From Hepsetus odoe (lineage: Eukaryota > Chordata > Actinopteri > Characiformes > Hepsetidae): a DNA stretch of 64,000 nt. Position numbers and translations under genes: made by a program. Below the pieces are notes generated by a model. It was not told the DNA's origin and ran no database searches. It was given only the letters and a program-made list of their open reading frames with translations. Below are positions 11,645 through 23,271 of this stretch, one piece after another. The DNA lies in contig CM029372.1 of the NCBI GenBank assembly GCA_017165825.1, forward strand, positions 5,531,042 to 5,595,041, written 5' to 3'. Numbering within the stretch: the first letter of the stretch is position 1; each line of letters starts with the position of its first letter.

Positions 11645-14600
11645 ACAGAGAAAAAAACTTTTCTTCCAAAATATAGAAATCTGTACAACTTCCGCACAAT
11701 CAATTTACATGAACTGTACAAATTTACAGCAGTTCATTACAACATACCCAAGGAAAAGGGGGAAAAAAACACAATAAAAGATGTACTGACAGGAGATCAC
11801 AACAGAGACAGCTTTTCGTCTTGGGTAGTTCAGATTTTTTTTCTAGTTTTTTTCTTCTTGTTTTACGTAAAAAAAAAGAGAAAAAAAAACAATAAAGGAT
11901 AAGTCTATCATCACAGAGCATGGAAACTAAGTTTTTTTTTTTTTTACCAAAACAACTTTGGTCCTTGCCAACACTCCTGACACAAATGGCTTCACGTATC
12001 AAAGAGCACTCCGTGTTAAAATATGAAATACAAAAAGGAACACACACCTAGACACCTCAAGATATAAATTATTGGCACTTTCCATGTGTAATGTTATGTA
12101 TGTATTCTACCATATGTTGTACAGTTACGATACATTCTACAAATACGCAAAAAACACCCCAAATGTGAAAGTGACAATAATTCTAGCGGCTGCTTGAAAA
12201 GATTGATGAGAAACAAACAACATAATTCTGTTCCATTTTTCACATCTTAACATGCACTTCTCCGTTAAGGGATTCGTTGAATGTCTGAGGCCTGAGTTTG
12301 GCAATACATTCCTGTAGAGACTTTTCACATCTCAAGTGTCGCGTAACTTCAATGTTAACATATTTAGTGCATTATTATGTGCTCTTACAGCCAACTATCC
12401 GGAAAAACACTTCTCTCGATATGTGTGAAACCTATTTGCGCTGAGCCTAACTGAACTCAAAGGAGGCTCCGAGTCAAAGGGGAAGCTTATCCTCACGAAG
12501 ACGGGGGGAGAGGGAAGGGGAGTTAGTAGTTAATAAAAATTGTAGGTCTAAAAACATTCGAACTGTCCATCCGAATTTGGTTAAGATCATCAGAGTGTGA
12601 TAAAATGCTCTGAATATTAAAAACCCTCTGGAGAATCAGGGGGAGTGCTGCCTGTCTGAGTTTAAGAATGCCTTGTGAAAAGTAGGACACTCGGCTACGT
12701 CCAAAAGCGTGGACTGCTTTGTCTTGCGTAGGCCTAAATATAGTATCAGAAGCATAAGCGTGGCTTCATTAACTTGCTTTTGTGCAATTGCATCAGCCCG
12801 TGTTGAATGTAAGAATTAATAGATGTGTGCTGCTGTCCAACAGAGTAGAATGGAGTCTGCCTTTCCTAAACCTAAACAGGAGAGCACTGGCAGAGCACAG
12901 GAGATAGAGATAGAAGGGAGGGCAGTGCATCAGCAACCTGGCTTCATTACCCATGATGCTCTAGGGTCAAAGGCATTAGCACACATACAGCACTGATCAC
13001 AAGTACCCTGCCTCAGCAGCTTAGGCCAGTTCCCCCAACATACACACTCTCAGACACATGCAGACGCTCAGTCTGCCTCCCTACAGAATGACCCTACCTT
13101 CCCCCGCTCAAGTGCACTCATACCACTTCATATCTGATCTCATGTAAACAGATTCAGAGCAAATCCACCAGCAGCTAGACCAGAGGCCAGGAGGTACCAT
13201 AAAACCTGATTCTCTATAGCTTTCTTTATCTCTCACTCTCAGTAAGGCTCAGTGGCATGTGGAGCGCACTAAAGTGTGTGTGTGCTGGTTGCCCTCTCCT
13301 CTTAGGTTGTTTTTTTTGTGTATAGATGGTGATGGAGGGGGTCATTGGGAGGGATTTAGCTGCCCTGGTCTGGTAAGCGTGACCCCCACTCATCCACACA
13401 GTCTGGAGAGAGAGAGATGATATGTGTCACTGTGCGCTCCAACCAATGGGTGGGTGTTGGGGCTTTTGTCTCTGAGCTGCTGGCTTTGTGAGTCCTGTGC
13501 TTCAGTGTGCTGTGTGAGGAAACACTGACGATGAAAGCAAGAATGTCTATCTCAGAGACACAGGAATGGACTTTAGCCCAGCCCTGTGGGTTCTGAGGTT
13601 TGGGACAGTGGACGAGAAAAGAAAAAAAATCAACACAGGATGGTTCTCTTTTCCTCAGTGCACAACCACACATGCAAAACATACACACAGTGCTTCCAGG
13701 CCAGTTTAGATCAGCCAGTCCTCCACCCATACTCATATCTCCCTGACAATATTTTAAAAGCCCCCAAAAAATAAAACAAGCAAAAGAGCTACTCTTGTAC
13801 AACTTGGTTTGCATGTCTAAAATGGCAGGAAAGATGAAAACCACAGAATGTAACAAAACATCAACCTAGGGCCAGTTTCCCAAAACAAACTCAGAGTGAA
13901 AAATCATCCTCCACTTCTTCTCTATGACCACTTTTGCTCTGTGCTTTTGGGAAACTGCTCCTTAGTCTGAAATGAAAAGGCTTCTTTTCTGAAGATGAAG
14001 CGTAATCCATTAGGCTTCACATTCAGACCAAAAGAATAAAAAAGAAGAAATGGTGTGATCGGATGAGAGCTGGGACATACAAAAAGTTGGAATGTGGCCA
14101 TTATACAATGAACATCCCACGCAACTCTAAATGTCAAAGTGCATTCAATGTTCTTTTTTTAACCAGGCAGCAGTGTCTGCTCTGAGAGACCTGGACAGCT
14201 ATGCTACATCTTTTCTTTTGGTATGGCAACAAAAGGGTTTAAATAAATTAAACCAACACTATTAAACTGACATCCGAAAGGAGGAGGAGTTCCTCCCCTG
14301 GAAACTAAAAATTAGCATGAGAACATTTCCGTCACAGTACCAAGAACAATTGTCCTTGATAGACAGAAACAGCACGGGCACTCCAGAGCACTAACATATA
14401 GCATTGGCCTTCTGAAACTTTGAGCAGGTCAAACTGAAGCCCAGAAGAGGAAGTCAAGAGTGGACAACAGCAGTGCACCAGGTACTGAGATGGAGAGGAT
14501 GAAATAGCACCTTGTGGTCCAAAAACACATGAGCTATTAAAAAAACAGAGGGGCTCTTAGAGGCAGCCCCCCCTAAGCACTGGTGCAACTGCTGCCATGC

Positions 14601-14950
14601 CTGGGCTTCAGAAAGCCTAGATTTAGAGGGAGCTGCGTCGGTGGCGGTGACATGAAATTAACGGTGTGTGAGGAAAAGTGCAAAGTCAACAATGACAGTT
14701 GACAATAAAAGCCCCCAGTCTGAGACAAGTCGCTCCAGGAAATGGGGGAAATGGTCTTCATAGCTGCCCCAGGGTCTGAGCCTCTGGTAGATCCAACACA
14801 AAGACAGAACAGACAAACCAAATGAGCAAAATTAAACCTACAAGGTTTCCATCACCTGAACATTAGGCCATATCCTCTGATTTTTTTCTCTCTTTTGTTT
14901 TTTTTTCTCCTTTTATCATGTTGTTTCAAAAAGCAACCGACGCAGCTCCT
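11639..14950 (-). other. btg1: btg1 3' UTR (probable, about 3.3 kb)
   Basis: Downstream of the TAA the gene strand has no canonical AATAAA until 11644-11639 (TTTATT on plus, gene-strand context TGTAATAAAAGATT). The stretch contains no recognisable transposon or SINE, unlike the flanks, which suits transcribed and constrained sequence. The gene strand carries an AU-rich ATTTATTTA at 14240-14248, a known kind of mRNA-instability element and fitting for a labile BTG1 mRNA. Its ORFs (for example 13356-13856 minus) have no family features. A shorter 3' UTR using a non-canonical signal cannot be excluded. Confidence 0.6.
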
Positions 14951-15333
14951 TTAGCTGGATACAGTCATCATATAAGGTTTGGCCGGGCTGGTACGACCCA
15001 GCACCAGCAGTTCTTCTTTGCAGCTGATGTGACTGTCCACCAGGGAGCTGTTGCTGGTTCCAGTGGAGGCGCTGTTGATGTTGACATTAGGAGAGGGCTG
15101 GGATTCGTAGAGAACGCAGATGGAGCCGTCCTCACCTATGCGGTAGGACACCTCAAAGGGATCCACCCACAGTGTCAGCTCGCTGGGCAGCAGCAGGTAG
15201 AGTTGCTGGATGCTCAAGCCAATGCGCTGGCCTGCCTGTCCCACCAGAGGGTCCATCTTGTGGTTGATTCGGATGCACCGGTAGCCTGAACCCTTGCAGG
15301 GACGGTCAGGGAACCAGTGGTGTTTGTACTGCT
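14951..15333 (-). other. btg1: btg1 coding exon 2
   Basis: The acceptor is a pyrimidine-rich TTTCTCCTCAACAG followed by AGCAGTACAAAC. With the G carried over from exon 1 this reads E-Q-Y-K-H-H-W, restoring Box A exactly. The exon then runs through Box A, Box B and the C-terminal tail to TAA at 14951-14953. The internal ATG at 15256 is Met73 and not a real start. Confidence 0.94.
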
Positions 15334-17591
15334 CTGTTGAGGAGAAACAAGAACAAACATATTACAATACTAATCAAAATAATTATTGATGAAAAACAGT
15401 ATCCTGTTTTATCAACTGCTTGTTTGTATTTTTTGTTATATATTTTTATTCTGGTCTGTGCTAATTTTATAGAGAATTTTATTATTTGCAGTGGGAAAAA
15501 TAACTGCGGGTGTAAAGCTGATAAACAGCCATAAACGGTCTCTCCACAAGGCTACGTGACAGACAAGGACAGAACCATTTGATTGCACAATCCCCTTTCG
15601 GCCTGAACGTCACAAAGTCCTCAATTGATGGTGCTGAACAACAAGAGCAGAAGGTTCAGGACCTGGCAGAGCAGCTGTAGGGGAGGAGTTCTGCTCTTAA
15701 GGAGACAGAGACCTGGTTTAACCAGCTGCTCACCAAAACAGGAGACCAAGCCGGGCTCGATCAACTTACTGCATTAGGTGAAGCAATCTTGACGAGAGCC
15801 ATGCCATGTACAGAACTGCAGAGTGTGCACGTAGAACACAGTCAAGCCTTTTGCTCATGTTTACTCTCATGGGCAGGGTGAGCAAAGGCAGGGCAGATCA
15901 TATGAGAGCCTTGAGGTCAAACCACAACCCTACACATGCTTTCATCTATCAACATCCCTTTTGTTAGACTGGGCTGCATTCTTTCCCTACTACTCTCTCA
16001 GCCAGTGCTGGGTTTCAGGAAGAGAGCATGAGGCGACGGGATGGGCCACGGCAAGCTAGGCTTAAAATAGGCCAGGCCCCACAGACCACCTGTAGGCACG
16101 GGTTAAATAATGCTTGCTGTGTTTTATTTGAGACACTGCCTCCCATTGTGATGATCGAGAGCAAGAGCAAGAACCAAGGCATGGCATTCAACAACTGCAA
16201 CATGAGATGGAAAAAAACTGTCCCAAAAAAATAAATCAATATAAACACACAAAAGGATTTAAGTTCCTCCCCAGTATGTGACTGTGACTGTGGCCATAAA
16301 GAAGTCAAGCAAGAATGAAAACAGAAAAAAAACAAAGTCTCGTAGACATTACACAGCCCTTATGCATCATCGATGGATCCATTTTCGTACTCGCTCACTC
16401 CGTCCCACACTACTCTGGCTGTGAGCTGAGTGGAAAAGTATGTTTCTACGGCCTTTGGGTTTTGATTACTCTCCCAGTCCGACAAAACTCACGGCTTCTC
16501 CTCCCCCTCCCCCAGCTGCAGCCATTTTGTTAGAGAGCAACTACAAGTCCAGCTGTTTACAAACACTCACTGCTGCTCCTGAATTTAATAAAATGGAGGA
16601 AGTGAAAGAGCGGACTACAGGGGGACACACAATATTGGAAAAACAGATGTGTGTCCACAAAAAGCGAGGGACTGTGGACTGTGTGGACTGTGTGTCTCCC
16701 CATGGCAGTGCATTTGCTCTTGTACGCATTCAGGAAAAAATGAATGGGGGCTGTAAGAACAAAAACATCACACATTTAAGTTTGTGTATATATATATATA
16801 GAATATATATCATATTCTAATATTTAGGGTGCAGCTCTTCACCTTTAATAAAAGAAAATAATCTGGAAAAAACACTGAATTGCCTTTTCTTTCATCCTGA
16901 AAAAAAAAAAAATCCACCAAGCTGGAAGACCAGAGCTGCTACAGAAGAAACACTTCACATGTAGCTCCCTAAACAGACTTTAGAGTAATCGTTTTTAAAA
17001 TCCATGATAAAATCACCAGGACCCTGTTACACTGAAAAATGAAGGCGGGTCGTTTAGAAAATTGGATTTGTTAGGGGTTTTCGGTCCGTTATTACAGCGT
17101 TATTAACACGTCACCGATGATTTCGTTACAATGTTGCCACAGAGCTCCGCGAGCAGAGTCGGAGCTCAGCAAAGTCAAAGTGACCAGAACTGGAGCCGAG
17201 ACGAGACCCTGAGTGTGTGTGTGTGTGTGTGTGTGTGGAGCTAAAGTTTGGGCTCGGCATTACATAACTCACTTCTTCACCCACTCTTTCAGAAACACAC
17301 CTCAGAGAAGCGGCTGTAAATGAAATATCAGAAACCCTTGGAGCTCCAGGCTCTCTTAACCATCGCGTCTAATTCACCGTCAACACAAAGAGCTATATTC
17401 CCCCTCACACACACACACACACACACACACGTCTCCCCTGCCTCGCTCTGACCTGCCAGCATGTCCTGCAGGGCCTGACTGAAGGTCTGCAGTTGTCTCT
17501 CGTTGACGTGGCCCTTCACCCGCAGGAATCTGGACAGGAAGCCCACGGCGGCGCTGATCTCCGGCTTCATCGTGCCTCGGGCTCGAAGCAT
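14951..17591 (-). CDS. btg1: BTG1 antiproliferative protein (B-cell translocation gene 1), two coding exons, join of 14951-15333 and 17453-17591
   Basis: The BTG/TOB family slows cell-cycle entry and acts as an adaptor that brings the CCR4-NOT deadenylase (CAF1/CNOT7-8) to mRNAs; BTG1 also binds regulators such as PRMT1 (family knowledge). Joining the two exons gives 522 nt, that is 173 residues plus TAA, against 171 in human BTG1. Visible features: an N-terminal helix region (about residues 8-45, MKPEISAAVGFLSRFLR), Box A (about 49-72, YKHHWFP then GSGYRCIRINHK) and Box B (about 96-115, LPSELTLWVDP then SYRIGEDGS). Tyr64 and Trp102 align with the Y65/W103 pair known to contact CAF1 in BTG2. 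The C-terminus (ISCKEELL, LGRTSP, MTVSS) resembles BTG1 rather than the shorter BTG2. Two in-frame Mets exist: Met1 at 17591 has a poor Kozak context (T at -3), while Met8 at 17570 has A at -3, so the protein may start at either (173 or 166 aa). No frameshift or broken motif is seen. Confidence 0.95.
15334..17452 (-). other. btg1: btg1 intron 1
   Basis: A 2,119-bp GT-AG intron interrupts codon 47 (phase 1). It holds (TG)n at 17212-17237 and (CA)n at 17405-17430 on the plus strand and a short TA run near 16790-16800. I see no mobile element in it. The first 350 bases after exon 1 stay CpG-containing and look like the edge of the promoter CpG island. A poly-pyrimidine stretch followed by GCAGCCATTTTG (16498-16530) has a reverse YY1-like core, but no function can be shown. 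Confidence 0.85.
17453..17591 (-). other. btg1: btg1 coding exon 1
   Basis: The exon codes for residues 1-46 (MLRARGTMKPEI to LQDMLA) plus the first base of codon 47. It ends in GCAG followed by GTCAGAG, a good donor site. The reading frame continues past the donor for a few codons and then meets a (CA)n microsatellite at 17405-17430, so the splice must be used to obtain the family sequence. A phase-1 junction in a Glu codon suits the AEHYKHHW region of BTG genes. Confidence 0.92.
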
Positions 17592-17960
17592 GGAGGAGGC
17601 GAGGCGGCCTGGCGCGCTGAGGCGGCGGTGTGCTGGAGTCTGGGCCGGGCTCTCGGAGTCCTGGAGCGAGGTGCTGTGTGTGTCTCCTCCTCGGGCGGTG
17701 CGCGGCTCGCTCCCCCACCGGGCATTTATTTCTCAAACCGGGAAAAAAGGCTGGAGAATCTCTCCGTCGGCTTGTATACTCTCTCTCTCTCCCTGGGTTC
17801 CTAGAGCAGAGTCGGGGCATTAGTGCGGGGGCAGTAGGCTTATATTCCGCCCCCCTCCGCAGCTAGAAACAACAGCGACAGCCATCGACCAATCACCGTC
17901 CAAATGCACCGTGACGCAGTAGGGGGCGGGGCGCCGTGGCGTCACACGTCCAGAAATAAA
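17592..17960 (-). promoter_or_regulatory. btg1: btg1 5' UTR and CpG-island core promoter
   Basis: This is the most CpG-dense stretch in the window, directly upstream of the btg1 ATG. On the gene strand there is a TATA-like GAATATAAG (TATATT on plus at 17841-17846), predicting a start near 17815 and a 5' UTR of about 225 nt. A CCAAT box lies at 17889-17893 (plus orientation), an Sp1-type GGGGGCGGGG at 17922-17931, and CRE/AP-1-like half sites at 17911-17916 (GTGACG) and 17939-17944 (GCGTCA). This arrangement suits an inducible early-response gene, as BTG1 is known to be. The start site is inferred, not seen. Confidence 0.75.
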
Positions 17961-20506
17961 CAGAGCGTGAGAGAGACGATGAGGTTTAACCCTTTAGACA
18001 CAGAAAATGACTGTAAACACAGCTAACAGGCATGTCTTACATACACAAACAACCAGCGACGACTGCACATATCCCGAAATGCTCACAGGATGATGAAATA
18101 AATCTCATTCAAGCAGTAACCCTCAGAAATGTATATTCATCACTCTGAATGTAAAGTGATCACTCTGATTTGACAATAGCCACTCCGAATAGATAGTCAC
18201 TACACAATAGATACTGAAAAATACTGAACAGTTATTTCAGATTCACTGTGTGCTGAATCTAAAGTGAGAACCTGCAGTAATAGAAGCACCAGACTGAGTT
18301 TTACTCCTATAAAACACACCATCAGCAGAGATGGGCAGTAAAAATAGATGCGATACAGTATCCATCTGCAATAATGTTTGCATGACTTTATATATATATT
18401 CTCCTGAGAAATTTATTTGGTGGCTTATTTAATTTCAGTTAAGTAAAGTAATGTTCTTTGTTAAAATGTTACACTTTTACATGAGGAACCTGCCCCATGC
18501 CTGGGTTTAATGTCCTTTTACCTCCAGTTGGAGAGTTTTTAGTGGTTGTACCAATTTTGAGCTTAATCATTTTATTTTAGATCAAAGGGTCCCAAAAAAA
18601 TGGAATAAAAGCACATAAGAGTTTTGAAGTCATTACTGGTGGATGATTTGGTGGATGATATGTGAAGATCATCTTGAACTAAAACTGCATTGCCAGCAAT
18701 GTCAGCAGTATCCTAAAAGGCCCAACATTAGCAGGTAGTTATCAAGTTAAACACGAAAGGGCACTAAAATGAAACAGTGGCGATAGAAACTGGGTTTATA
18801 TGTAAAATCATGCAACACTGTTTCTCAATCTAGCATGGCCAGTCTAACATTAAGCAAAGCGGCCTTTGGAATTACCCACTCTTACAGGGGGAATTTCAGA
18901 CACTGGTATAATCGGGTCACATTAAAGGTCATGTCTTTTTCAGCTAGTTTCATGACAAAGCATGAACCTGTTGTGGGATTATGGTATGCAATGGTATAGC
19001 TCCATGTGTTACAGAGTTCCTCTGTAATTGAAAGTGTTTTTGCTTGTAGTTGAAAGCAAAGCAGAACTAATGGTGATAAAAAGGAGAAATTTATCTTAGC
19101 TATCCAGAGGATCTGGTTACATAATTAATGTCCCTAATATGAATAATCCTTTGCCCACTTGGGCAGCAACAGTTAAACTGCCAGGAGATGAGCAAAAGGG
19201 ACTATTTCTTAAAACTTCAAGGCTTGTCAGGAACTGCAAGATCTTCAGGCTGCACCAAGCAGGATCAGATCTAGTCGTTTTCCCCTCTGGCTGGGCTGAA
19301 AGCATCATTTTCACCTGTAGGTATTTTTTGTCAAACATATCTGCTCTTGAGGGGCACGTCTCGGGACATCCAATCAGGTTGCAGAACCATCTGACGTATT
19401 CTCAGCCGTTCTGTTGTTGTTTTAGCCATGAGCGATCACTGAGGAAGTTGGGTGTGCTTGAGCCGACCTGTCTCCACTCATTTTGGCCTTACATCTGAAC
19501 CTAAATCATAAAACCTAAAAGCTGCAATTTATCTCTGAAATACATTTTTTATTGGATTCACAGGCACATTGAGCCTGGGGTTGTGATTTAATAAAAATTA
19601 ACTTTACTGTAACTGGCAGCCCATTCATCAGAGTGTGAGATGGACTTTATTTCGATTTACTTATTATTGGAAGTTCATTTGACTCAACTGACAGAGCTTT
19701 AAAGGCAGTCCAGTTGCTTACTTCTTAAACACAATTTTTAATGGTGAATTGGTACAGAGTATTTACACAAACAAAGTTTTTCATACTGTGATTCATGTTT
19801 TCCTCTAAACAACCCATTTTGGCACCCTTATTTTAAAGGATGTGTAACTGCTGCACTGCAGCCATTATGATAGATTTATGGGGTATATTTTGTCATTAAG
19901 GATGTGTTACAGTAGTTTGCCAAGGAGAACTGTATTATGTTTCTTCATGTTTTATGAGCTATTTCAGTGCAGGCATGACTTAGTGTGAAATACAAACAGC
20001 AACAGTGTAGGCTGCTGCCTCTGTTCATAAACAGTAACTACAAAAATCTGCACTAGTAGAAGTAAATGTGACGAGGCAATGATTTTGGTGAGTCAGCCCC
20101 TCACTATGTCTCGGTTCTCACGCACAGAGGACATGCAGGCGGGCACGGCCTGAGTACAGCCCAGTTGTGACACGTCTCACATGTGGCTAATGTTGGGGCC
20201 TGGGCAAGGGGAGCCTGGCACTGGGTCAAGCTATAAATAATACTTCTCTCCAGAACATAGGGTGTTCTCTAATAAAATACTATTCACTCCCATGTAATCC
20301 GACACAATCCATGAAGAGAAACTAAGCTGAAAAAACAACTTGTTTCAAATTGTGGTATAACAAATGACCACACATTTGCATATGACTGCCCATTCAGCCT
20401 TTGGCAGTATAGCCTAGCCCATCCAGGAAGAAGTTATAAAGGGTATTCAGCATGAAATCAGCCCAAAACAGGCAGCCATTCAAAACAGAGCTCATTTATA
20501 TAAATA
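17961..20506. other. upstream flank of btg1, no gene seen
   Basis: This is AT-rich single-copy-looking sequence with no recognised repeat. At 20060-20280 it becomes GC-richer and carries TGAGTCAGC (20089-20097), an AP-1/MAF-type site. Confidence 0.5.
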
Positions 20507-21056
20507 CAGTAGTGTGCAAAAATTTTAAGCAGGTGTGGAAAAAGTGCTGTAAACAAAGAATGCTTTCAGAAATGGAAGTGTTACTCATTTATTTTCATCA
20601 ATCAGCAAAATGCAGTGAATGAACAAAAGAGAAATCTAAATCAAATCAATATTTGGTGTGACCACCCTTTGCCTTCAAAACAGCATCAGTTCTCCTAGGT
20701 ACACTTGCACACAGTTTCTGAAGGAACTCGGCTGGTAGGTTGTTCCAGACACGACTGTGTTTCAATCTCCGTGTGACATTGATGATCATCAGCACCTGTT
20801 TGGTAAAACTGGTTGGTCACACACCGACTATAATCCTACAAAATCCCTGACTTTGTGCAAGTGTACCTAGAAGAACTGATGCTGCTTTGAAGGCAAAAGG
20901 TAGTAACACCAAATATTGATTTGATTTAGATTGTTCTTTTGTTCGCTCATTTTGTAAATTGATAAAAATAAACAATCATTATTTATATTTCTGAAAGCAT
21001 TCTTTGTTTACAGCATTTTTTCACACCTGCCTAAAACAGGTACTTGCACAGTACTG
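20507..21056 (+). mobile_element. Tc1-derived foldback element, version A, most complete copy
   Basis: It is flanked by TA on both sides (20505-20506 and 21057-21058), the Tc1/mariner target-site signature. It starts CAGTAGTGTGCAAAAATT and ends GCACAGTACTG. The arms contain opposed copies of a transposase 3' end, and the spacer matches that at 1900-2389. At 550 bp with no ORF, it is non-autonomous. Confidence 0.9.
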
Positions 21057-23009
21057 TATGTCTTGAAGAGAGTAACTGCAATAGCCTGTTCCCTTATGTC
21101 CTGTTTTGTTAAAAAATCATTTGTATGTTGTACTTTTGTTTGATTTATTAAAAGCTGTTTGGTATGTAAAGTTGATTAGTATCTAAAAATCTGAACTCTC
21201 AAACCAGCCTAGTTATGGTTTATGATGCTCTATGATACATTATCATTTACAAATGGGTAAAACAGTTGACATTTATCCATGTTTATTGATAACAGTATGT
21301 CATATAGAGCCAGAAACTATCAAGGTTGTTTTGAAAGTGCCTAACTACCTGACACAGATTTAGATATGTTTGGGATGACTTAGACATGCAGTTTGTTCAG
21401 TGCAAATTAGGACACACATCATCACTTTGTTGCATCAGTGCTTTAAAGCAAAACTAGAGAAGCAAGACGCTGGAATAAAGGCAAAAGTCTGTACATTTCA
21501 TGTCAAGCTGTTCTTTTTGCCACTGAGGATCATAAATATATGTAGAAACTTCACAGCTGTTAGATGAGAATTGAGGCAGTACAGGGCCATGAAAAAATTA
21601 TTAAAACCCTGCAGACTGTAGAAAGCCAGCTTTGCGATGATGAGTTCATAAACAAAACCTTTTTTTGCCATTTTGCGGGAAAAACATCCATTTGATATGC
21701 ACGTAATCTTTTTTCTCCTGTGCTCTTTCCCTTGGGAGGATATTGCTGCTATCAGCTGCACTGACGCAGCGCTCGTCTCCCCAGAGGCTTTTGAGAACGT
21801 GAACAAACAGATTGAAAGGTGGGTGTTTGTGCGAGTGTGTGTGTTGGGGGAGGTGTGCTAACAGCAGAACAGCTTCCTGAAGCTGAGCACACTTTAGTGA
21901 ATTGGTCAGTCCTTGTGGCCCTTTCTCAGCCTCGTCGAAGGTGTGACCTGGGCCTGCTGGGTGTCCATCACCAGGAGGCCGAATGAACAGACTCTTTCAT
22001 CTCTCCTCACGTGTGAAAGAAAGCAAACGAGAGAGGAGAAAGAGAAGGAAAGAATGCAGGCAGCAAAGGAAACCAGAGTATAACCCCTAAGTTTTTCCAG
22101 TTACTCACACTTGGTGACACATACACACACATACTGGATGCTCCAAATACACATATTCAAACACATACAAATGTGCTGACCACACACTTACTCATTTACT
22201 CACACAAGTTTGGTTTTTATCCAGTTTCTGGAAGTTAGAGGTGTATACTGTTTATCTATCCTGTCCAGGGAAAACCTTCCTGATCACTTTGTTGGTTGCC
22301 TTAAAAGTGAATAATAATACACACACACACACACACATTCAGAAAGAACACACTGAGGAGGTTACATTATGGTTCAGTGCAGATTTCGCATGACTCCAGG
22401 GAGAGTAATCGATCGGTTCATACGCTTCTTGCTCCAGGTGAGGAGACCATAATGAATAGCTTGAGCAACACCTTGCCTCACATTCCATGGTTTCAGAAAG
22501 TGACTGACGGAGTTTCACCTGACTAACAATGTGAGGAACTTACACACACAGAAACCCACACCCTTTACCAACACATGTACAAGCAGTACTCTGCACTGAT
22601 TTATAGCAGTGTTTGCTTAAAGATCAACTCTTTCAAAGGTACTCTAGGGAACCAAAAGCGGTTCTTCTATGGCAGCTTCAATGCATTATGGCACCTTTGT
22701 TTTTGATAGTATGTGAACATGTCTAGTCTTTGAACAGAGACAATTACACCCAAGTTGCTGGGAATCCCCTTTTAAACTTTTCAGGAAAGCTCAAAGGTTA
22801 TCTACGCCCTGTGCAGTGATAACAATTCCAGTCATAAAAGGTAAAAGGATAGTGTTCATGTATAGGCAGTGATAAAGAGTGGTGATAGAGACATTGAGGA
22901 GGAAAGAAAGGAGTGTAATCATGCCCTGCCCCACAGGGAAGTAGTGTACAACATTAATACATCAGTATTCATTATAATAAACCCACACAATGGCTAAACT
23001 GTCCTATGA
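21057..23009. other. intergenic, no gene seen
   Basis: It includes (CA)n at 22319-22336 and a short piece at about 22628-22712 (GGAACCAAAAGCGGTTCTTC and TTATGGCACCTTTGTTTTTG) that looks like a common fish MITE with GGTTCTT words. Moderately GC-rich sequence at 21710-22080 shows no gene. Confidence 0.5.
22628..22712. mobile_element. GGTTCTT-type short interspersed DNA repeat, fragment
   Basis: The combination of GGTTCTTCTATGGCA and TATGGCACCTTTG words is familiar from abundant short fish repeats. The class assignment is from pattern memory only. Confidence 0.4.
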
Positions 23010-23271
23010 CAATGTCTGTGACATTGATGATCATCAGCACCTGTTTGGTAAAACTGGTTGATCATACAGCGACTATAATCCTACAGAATCCCTGACTTTG
23101 TGCAAGTGTACCTAGAAGAACTGATGCTGGTTTGAAGGCAAAAGGTTGTAACACCAAATATTGATTTGGTTTAGATTTTTCTTTTGTTCGCTCACTTTGC
23201 ATTTTGTAAATTGATAAAAATTAATTATTTATTCACACCTGCCTAAAACTTTTGCACAGAACTGTACTTAC
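23010..23271 (+). mobile_element. Tc1-derived foldback element, version A, left arm missing
   Basis: It begins inside the spacer (GTGACATTGATGATCATC) and runs through the right arm to CCTAAAACTTTTGCACAGAACTG. The left half is absent, so this is a 5' truncated copy. Confidence 0.82.

Noticed and set aside
13356..13856. 166-codon ORF on minus
   Set aside because: It lies inside the predicted btg1 3' UTR, has mixed composition with no recognisable family, and starts far from any promoter-like sequence.
14918..15289. 123-codon ORF on plus
   Set aside because: It is the antisense shadow of btg1 exon 2.
17380..17823. Long ORFs on both strands over the btg1 promoter and exon 1
   Set aside because: High GC removes stop codons; these are shadows of exon 1 and of the CpG island. 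The true frame is fixed by the BTG sequence.
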